Of a DNA stretch of 18,148 nt, positions 13,454 to 18,148 are shown one piece after another. A program made the translations under genes and the position numbers. The notes beneath the pieces are model-generated. The model did no database searches. It saw nothing but the letters and a program-made list of their open reading frames with translations, and had not been told where the DNA came from. Positions within the stretch are counted from its first letter, which is position 1. Every line of letters begins with the position of its first letter. The stretch covers positions 1-18,148 of the forward strand of contig CAZCJU010000034.1 in the NCBI GenBank assembly GCA_964498965.1, read 5' to 3'. The stretch is from CAZCJU01 sp964498965. GTDB lineage: Bacteria > Bacillota > Clostridia > Oscillospirales > CAG-272.

Positions 13454-13472
13454 TAAAATTTCATAAATTTTA
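13454..13472. promoter_or_regulatory. AT-rich dyad between two divergent promoters
   Basis: TAAAATTT-CAT-AAATTTTA is a perfect 8-bp inverted repeat with a 3-bp spacer. It starts 2 bp beyond the -35 of the BMP promoter and ends 9 bp before the -35 of the + strand promoter. It could be a shared operator or a pair of UP-like elements. In such an AT-rich region it could also be chance. Confidence 0.4.
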
Positions 13473-13481
13473 GATAAGTAC

Positions 13482-13510
13482 TTGACTTTTTTTGGTATAA
13501 TCGCTATAAT
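13482..13510 (+). promoter_or_regulatory. Strong promoter of the surface beta-propeller gene
   Basis: -35 TTGACT (13482-13487), a 17-bp spacer and a perfect -10 TATAAT (13505-13510). Transcription would start near 13517, leaving a leader of about 27 nt. AGGAGG lies at 13530-13535, 8 nt before the ATG. Confidence 0.88.
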
Positions 13511-13543
13511 AGAATCGGTAAAAACAAATAGGAGGTATCTATA

Positions 13544-14899
13544 ATGAAAAAATTCCACAGATTATTGACCGTGTTGCTCACCTTCGCACTCGCCCTTTCC
13601 GTATTTTGCTTCGCGGGAAGCGATGACGCTGCGATCAAATCCGCAAAATTGCAATATTGCAAGCAGATCGAAATCGGATCGGAGTTCGGCTCACACGAAA
13701 TGAGAGGCTTTGCCGTGTCTAAAGACGGAAAGTACTACTACGCCGGCTTTTTGCAGCAGGACAGACACGTGTCGAAGTATGACGCTTCGACGGGCGAAAG
13801 ATTGTGCGATTTTCTCTGCGATGTCGAACACGAGCTTATCGCCAACAGCGGCGAAAGCTATCCGAAGGGCCTTGCGGCGGATAACAGAGGCTTGCTGTTC
13901 GTAGGCATAACGCACCCCAATACCGGCTATATCACGATAATGTGCCTTAACGAGGATATGAAACCCGTGGCTCAGCATACCGAGGATATTTCCGGCGAAA
14001 CCGGCAAAACCGGTATAAACGGTATCGCAACGCAGAAAATAGGCGATAAAATACTCCTTTATGTGCTTACCTGCTATAATACCGATACCATTCGTTGCTA
14101 CGATGTAACCGATGTTACCGATATCAAGCTCTATAACGAGTTCGGTGCAAACGGCGTTATAGATTATAACGACCTGACCGGCTCGAATGCGGACCCCGGT
14201 TACATAGCCGTTGATACGGACGGAAATATCTATATAACCTACCTTAAAGACGGTGCCGGCTTCTCCAAAGGCAGTCACGTGGCTAAGCTCTCCCCCGACG
14301 GAAAAACACTCGTTAAGGAAACCGAGGTAGCGGAAGCGTACGGTATCTGCACGGCAGGCGAGTACCTGTTCGTTTCCACGAGCAATGACGAAAACTCTCA
14401 GGTTCACGTTCTTAATAAGGACGATATGACCGAGGTATGTACCCTTAAGTGCGAAGCTCAAAAGTATAAGCTCTCCGGTATCGGCTATGCAAACGATACA
14501 CTTTATGTCGGCGACCACGGTAAAGCCGCAGACGGTACGTCGGGTCTTGTGCTTAAAGCGGAATTTAAAATAACCAGAGATGCGGCGGAAACCGAAAGAG
14601 TCGATACCCCGAAGCTCGAGGTGCTTGAAAATTATAGATCTGCGGCAGACGAAGAAACCGGAGAGATCCCCGATGGTATCGAAACATCAGAGGACACCGA
14701 AAAGTCCGACTCCGCAACGGAAGCTGTACAAACAAATAAAAATGACGACAGTGCGTCAAATTCGGTAACGACCGATAATAATGACGGCGGCGAAAAGAAG
14801 GATTCGACAACGACGATAATAATAATAGTTGCCGCAGTCGTAGCCGTGGTCGTTGTTGCGATAATTGCGGTCACCGTAACCAAAAAGAAAAAGAAATAA
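13544..14899 (+). CDS. Cell-surface beta-propeller-like protein with C-terminal membrane anchor
   Basis: A 451-aa protein without a name I recognise. It has a Sec signal peptide (residues 1 to about 24, cleavage near FCFA/GS) and no lipobox. Residues about 50-340 hold repeated beta-strand units of NHL/WD/SMP-30-like propeller type: GFAVSKDGKYYYAGF (55-69), GLAADNRGLLFVGI (109-122), GIATQKIGDKILLYVL (160-175), YIAVDTDGNIYITYL (220-234), YGICTAGEYLFVST (266-279) and GIGYANDTLYVGDHG (312-326), about six blades. An acidic Ser/Thr/Glu/Asp-rich stalk (about 345-420) leads to a membrane span (about 424-446) and a KKKKK tail. So it would be exported and tethered at its C-terminus. No catalytic motif is evident. 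It is transcribed divergently from the BMP lipoprotein gene; a shared role is possible but unproven. Confidence 0.8.
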   Translation: MKKFHRLLTVLLTFALALSVFCFAGSDDAAIKSAKLQYCKQIEIGSEFGSHEMRGFAVSKDGKYYYAGFLQQDRHVSKYDASTGERLCDFLCDVEHELIANSGESYPKGLAADNRGLLFVGITHPNTGYITIMCLNEDMKPVAQHTEDISGETGKTGINGIATQKIGDKILLYVLTCYNTDTIRCYDVTDVTDIKLYNEFGANGVIDYNDLTGSNADPGYIAVDTDGNIYITYLKDGAGFSKGSHVAKLSPDGKTLVKETEVAEAYGICTAGEYLFVSTSNDENSQVHVLNKDDMTEVCTLKCEAQKYKLSGIGYANDTLYVGDHGKAADGTSGLVLKAEFKITRDAAETERVDTPKLEVLENYRSAADEETGEIPDGIETSEDTEKSDSATEAVQTNKNDDSASNSVTTDNNDGGEKKDSTTTIIIIVAAVVAVVVVAIIAVTVTKKKKK

Positions 14900-14922
14900 G
14901 CATTAGCTCATTTCTCCTCCGA

Positions 14923-14950
14923 GCCTTCCCCCCGAGGGAAGGCTTCTTTT
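14923..14950 (+). terminator. Intrinsic terminator of the propeller gene
   Basis: An 8-bp perfect stem GCCTTCCC/GGGAAGGC (14923-14930 with 14936-14943) with loop CCCGA, then TTCTTTT and further T-rich sequence. It starts 23 bp after the stop codon. Its stem sequence resembles the neighbouring hairpin repeats and may derive from one. Confidence 0.8.
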
Positions 14951-14960
14951 ATTTCACTCC

Positions 14961-15131
14961 TTTTAAGCTTTCTCCCCCGGGGTAAGGCGACGACCGTATC
15001 CCTCCGTCGTGAGCCTTCCCCCGGAGTGGGAGGGCGACGATCGGAAGGATTGACGGAATATGGCATTATCCCGCCCGATTTAATTGTCTGCTCCCTCCGG
15101 GAGAAAGTGTCGGCGAAGCCGACGGATGAGG
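14961..15131. repeat. Cluster of GC-rich two-hairpin repeats in a convergent gap
   Basis: The gap between the propeller gene and the beta-helix gene is packed with degenerate copies of one element. The best copy has stem CTCCC/GGGAG (15091-15095 with 15099-15103), a 5-nt spacer, stem GTCGGC/GCCGAC (15109-15114 with 15118-15123, GAA loop), then GGATGAGG (15124-15131). Weaker copies start near 14965 (CTTTCTCCCCCGGGGTAAGG, then an ACGAC/GTCGT stem) and near 15011 (GAGCCTTCCCCCGG). The gyrB-gyrA gap holds a related copy. Confidence 0.65.
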
Positions 15132-15144
15132 AGATGAGGAGAGA

Positions 15145-18120
15145 TCATTGCACGGAGAAGTCCGTTGCGTAAACAACGACGGTAGAGTCATCGGCTTCAA
15201 TACCGAGGCGGTAAAGCTCTGCCGAGGGCAAGGAGAAGTCAAGCTCGGCGTTTTGCCATTCTTTGCCCTTTGAATAGCCGTTCGGAGCTTGGTAAATTTT
15301 CTTTTCCGCTACAAGCTTTCCGTTTTTATCCCTTACTGCGGCGAAAAACGCACCGCTTGCTTTATATTTAAATGTCATTTTATGCTTTCCCTCGGAGAGC
15401 TGAAGACCCTGCCACAGGTCGCATTTTTTGCCCTTAAGCTTTCGCAAGGACACACACGGTGTATCGTACAATGTTATCTGACGCAAGGCATCCTTTTCGG
15501 TATACGACCAATTGGAAAGTCCGGTCACCCAGCCCTCGTTTTGCTCGGCGGCACGCCTTTTGAAATTGCCGTACTCGAACTGCGAGGGAGAATGCAGTCC
15601 GCAGTCGCTGTCGAGGTTGGTGATCCTCAAATTATCTATTCCGGTGGGGCTTCTCAGCTCGCAATTATGTATTTTAACGTTTTTAACGGGTGAAAAGTCG
15701 TCAAGTTCCGTGCCGTCGAACGGTGATTTTCCGTAGTACGGGTTATCGGTCCAGCCGCCTATCGATAATCTGCCCTCAAGGCAGGTATCGAAAAATTCTA
15801 TTCCGTCGACCTCCACCGTTGACAGATCGGGTGCGTCCGTACCCCAGATACAGAACGAAACGGCACTTGCGGTGAATGTATAGCACTGGAATCTCGAATG
15901 ACGGAGCGTCACGTTATGTGTGCCGTGATCCCAGCCGGGATAAGCGTAATACCACAGCATATCTCTCGGGTCGTTATAATTCGCACTCAGGCATATTCCG
16001 TCGTCGTTCGTATTCATCATAATGCGTTCGAACACGACACCGTCCGAGCCGCACGGCCACAGTCCGTCCGCACCGGTGCATTTTGCCTCGTTCATTATCA
16101 CGTTTCCGACATACAGGCGTTTTGAGGTGTTCACTATGATGTACGGTGCGGAGGAGCGTATCAGTGTAAGGTCCTTTATCTCGACGTTTTCGCATTCTAT
16201 AAGTCCAATCGGCACGACGTGTATTCTGTCCTTACAGCCGATGCAAACGTTGTCGCCGATAAATTTGAAAAGCCCGTCAACACTGCGGCTTTCGATGTCC
16301 GCCATACGTATCGTACCGCCGCCGGTTATTTTAACATTATCCTCTCTGAACGCATATATGAGCGGATAATTGCCGGAGGAATGGTTTGCCGGCCAATTCA
16401 CTCCGGTCATTGACACGTTATGACCGAAGCCGAGCGGCGTTTTGTACAGCGACGGGTCGTCCGCTTGCCAAAGAACGGCATTTTTTTCTATCACCAGCTC
16501 GGTGTTCGAGTACATACGCAAGTTCGTGACTACGTAACGACGACCGTATTCGCCGCCGTCCGAACCGCTAAGCACGACACGACCGCCCGTTTTCGCACAT
16601 TCGTCAAGAGCCGACTGTATTGCATTTGTATCGTCCGTGTAGCCGTCACCCGACGCACCGTATCGTTCGTCGCATACGTCGTAAACGGTATCGGGCAGCG
16701 AAAATTCGTACGGGTTACCCTCGCATATGTCCATATGGTTTTCTATGATACAACGGTTTTCCAACGGCAAAAATTCCCCGTTGCGAGCCTCTATAACTCC
16801 GATAAATTCGGAGCAAATGCGGCTGACCTTGCCTCGATACAGCGGAGCGGAGGCGAAAACGTCGCCGTTTTCGTCGATCTCGCAGACCGCTATGCATTCC
16901 AAAACCGACAGCGACTGCCGATCGTCGTACACCGTATCCGAAAAGCCGTCGTATATCCGCAGCTTCTGTCCGATCAACGAGCTATCCGCACGGCATACGA
17001 AATTTACGGTCTTATTCTCGACATCGGCTACACATGAAACGAATTTACCGTAAGTCTTGCGTATTATTTTTTCCTGCTCGAAAGCTATTTTGTATATTTT
17101 TACCTCGCATTTCCTGTCGAACGTGAGCGACAGATGTGTGAGTCTTTTTTTGTCGGTGTATATGCCCTTCGCACCGGGACAATCGGAAAGATTGAGAAAC
17201 AACGTCTTGCCGTTTTTCAGACCGCATAGCGAAAAGCTCTTGATGTTGCCCTCGTGCTGTACCTCGTCCTCCTCGGTGCGAAACGCGACCGTCAATCCGA
17301 GCTTGTCCGTGTCTGCGGACATACGCAGCAGCAGCGTGTTCTTCACGGGAACGAAAACGTCGCAAACGGTATCGGCGGCATCGGTCAGATCGGGCAGGGA
17401 TATACAGGCGTTTTCTTCGCATTTCGCATTGAGTATGCCGTTTTTATGCTCGAGTTCGGCACCGTGAGCCGAAAACAGTCTGTCAAGTCCCTCGCCGTGC
17501 AGGTTAAAATCGACCTCCATGCCGGCACGGACGGTATCGATCTTAATGATCCTCTGCCACATCTCGGCTTTTTCGAATATTCGATAGCGGAAACGAATAC
17601 CCGTGACCGAATGAAGAGCCTTTTCGCCGGAGAAATTCATGAAAATACGGTTGAAGCCGTAGTCGGTCAGCTTCACGGTCGAGCTTGCCTCTCCCGACTC
17701 GGACAGCAACGTTACGGTCAGATACGATTCGCTGACGAGAAGCGGGTCGGGCTTTTCGACAAAATACATATTTTCCTTGACGTTTGAAAAATATTGACTG
17801 TCACGCTCGCCGCCGTAGGCGGAAAACGCAAGAGTGAGCGTCGGCGTCGGGGAAAGCTCGAGAGGAGAAGAAAATTTATATGTCAGGCTCATATCGTGAC
17901 ACGCTTCGCCGTTCGGTGCGGCGGCGGCATGAGCCGAAAGCCCGTGCGTTCCCTCGCTGACGATATCCTTCGGTAAGGTGCATATTTCGGCTTTTTCAAA
18001 GCCCGAATCGAGAATGACGTGTTCGAGTGCGTCGGGTGCGGAAAAATCGATCACGGTCACCTTGTTTTGCAAAAACAAGCGTCTGCCGATAACGGCATTT
18101 TCGGATATTGACGGTAGCAT
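15145..18120 (-). CDS. Large GH28/pectate-lyase-like beta-helix protein, no signal peptide
   Basis: A 991-aa multidomain protein. The core (about 478-850) is a right-handed beta-helix of the pectate-lyase/GH28 superfamily. It has the entry motif GDGYTDDTNAIQSAL (491-505), NYPLIYAFREDNVKITGGGTI (584-604), then TGADG (682-686) and NTNDDGICL (703-711), where Asp685 and Asp706/Asp707 match the GH28 catalytic aspartates. A His-Gly pair (732-733) follows. The usual NTD is replaced by GAD and no clear RIK motif is seen, so polygalacturonase activity is uncertain. Residues about 24-200 and 201-350 look like two beta-sandwich modules, 358-460 is another beta-rich piece, and 862-991 resembles a carbohydrate-binding sandwich. 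The N-terminus is not a signal peptide, and two in-frame stops lie just upstream of ATG, so no earlier start exists. AGGAG lies 7 nt before ATG. Confidence 0.85.
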   Translation of the reverse strand: MLPSISENAVIGRRLFLQNKVTVIDFSAPDALEHVILDSGFEKAEICTLPKDIVSEGTHGLSAHAAAAPNGEACHDMSLTYKFSSPLELSPTPTLTLAFSAYGGERDSQYFSNVKENMYFVEKPDPLLVSESYLTVTLLSESGEASSTVKLTDYGFNRIFMNFSGEKALHSVTGIRFRYRIFEKAEMWQRIIKIDTVRAGMEVDFNLHGEGLDRLFSAHGAELEHKNGILNAKCEENACISLPDLTDAADTVCDVFVPVKNTLLLRMSADTDKLGLTVAFRTEEDEVQHEGNIKSFSLCGLKNGKTLFLNLSDCPGAKGIYTDKKRLTHLSLTFDRKCEVKIYKIAFEQEKIIRKTYGKFVSCVADVENKTVNFVCRADSSLIGQKLRIYDGFSDTVYDDRQSLSVLECIAVCEIDENGDVFASAPLYRGKVSRICSEFIGVIEARNGEFLPLENRCIIENHMDICEGNPYEFSLPDTVYDVCDERYGASGDGYTDDTNAIQSALDECAKTGGRVVLSGSDGGEYGRRYVVTNLRMYSNTELVIEKNAVLWQADDPSLYKTPLGFGHNVSMTGVNWPANHSSGNYPLIYAFREDNVKITGGGTIRMADIESRSVDGLFKFIGDNVCIGCKDRIHVVPIGLIECENVEIKDLTLIRSSAPYIIVNTSKRLYVGNVIMNEAKCTGADGLWPCGSDGVVFERIMMNTNDDGICLSANYNDPRDMLWYYAYPGWDHGTHNVTLRHSRFQCYTFTASAVSFCIWGTDAPDLSTVEVDGIEFFDTCLEGRLSIGGWTDNPYYGKSPFDGTELDDFSPVKNVKIHNCELRSPTGIDNLRITNLDSDCGLHSPSQFEYGNFKRRAAEQNEGWVTGLSNWSYTEKDALRQITLYDTPCVSLRKLKGKKCDLWQGLQLSEGKHKMTFKYKASGAFFAAVRDKNGKLVAEKKIYQAPNGYSKGKEWQNAELDFSLPSAELYRLGIEADDSTVVVYATDFSVQ

Positions 18121-18148
18121 GGCTTTACTCCTGTTAATTTATTAAATA

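Noticed and set aside
13691..14518. A 275-aa minus-strand open frame inside the propeller gene
   Set aside because: The plus-strand gene has a strong promoter, SD, signal peptide and terminator. The minus frame is its shadow.

Overview
The window looks like a chromosomal segment of an anaerobic, probably gut-associated Firmicute of the class Clostridia (Oscillospiraceae/Ruminococcaceae-like). I infer this from gyrB followed by gyrA, a maf-mreB-mreC-mreD-yqeG cluster, BspA-type leucine-rich repeats, strong AGGAGG ribosome binding sites, TTGACA/TATAAT promoters and dispersed GC-rich hairpin repeats between genes. No similarity search was run, so the taxonomy is an inference. There is no rRNA, tRNA, CRISPR array, transposase or phage gene.

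Layout. Bases 3-6039 (+) carry the 3' part of gyrB, complete gyrA, a membrane-anchored WG-repeat protein 24 bp behind gyrA, and nfo (endonuclease IV). No terminator separates these genes until the strong bidirectional hairpin at 6236-6264, so they may share a transcript. The gyrB-gyrA gap holds a two-hairpin repeat. A 7-bp tandem repeat lies before nfo, and a 136-bp inverted-repeat element lies after it. A lipoprotein with eleven BspA-type LRRs follows on + with its own promoter. It converges on a 74-aa membrane-anchored acidic/cysteine-rich protein (-), whose 5' leader contains a 9-bp tandem repeat.

Bases 8472-12079 (-) form an elongation and cell-shape operon read as maf, mreB, mreC, mreD, yqeG, with short gaps or an ATGA overlap at most junctions. 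Its promoter at 12119-12147 is embedded in a near-perfect palindrome. The mreD start is odd: a perfect Shine-Dalgarno overlaps the only canonical start codon, and an ACG sits where a start codon would be expected.

Bases 12247-13371 (-) encode a BMP-family (nucleoside-type) ABC substrate-binding lipoprotein with no transporter partners in the window. It is transcribed divergently from an apparent signal-peptide/beta-propeller/acidic-stalk/C-terminal-membrane-anchor surface protein (13544-14899, +). Both promoters are close to consensus, and an AT-rich dyad lies between them.

After a terminator and a cluster of hairpin repeats comes a 991-aa pectate-lyase/GH28-like right-handed beta-helix protein (15145-18120, -). 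It has beta-sandwich-like flanks and no signal peptide.

I see no clear new defence or mobile system. The most interesting leads are the covarying two-hairpin repeat, the maf-mre operator-like palindrome, the mreD start, the uncharacterised surface propeller, the Cys-rich mini-protein and the unusual beta-helix protein.
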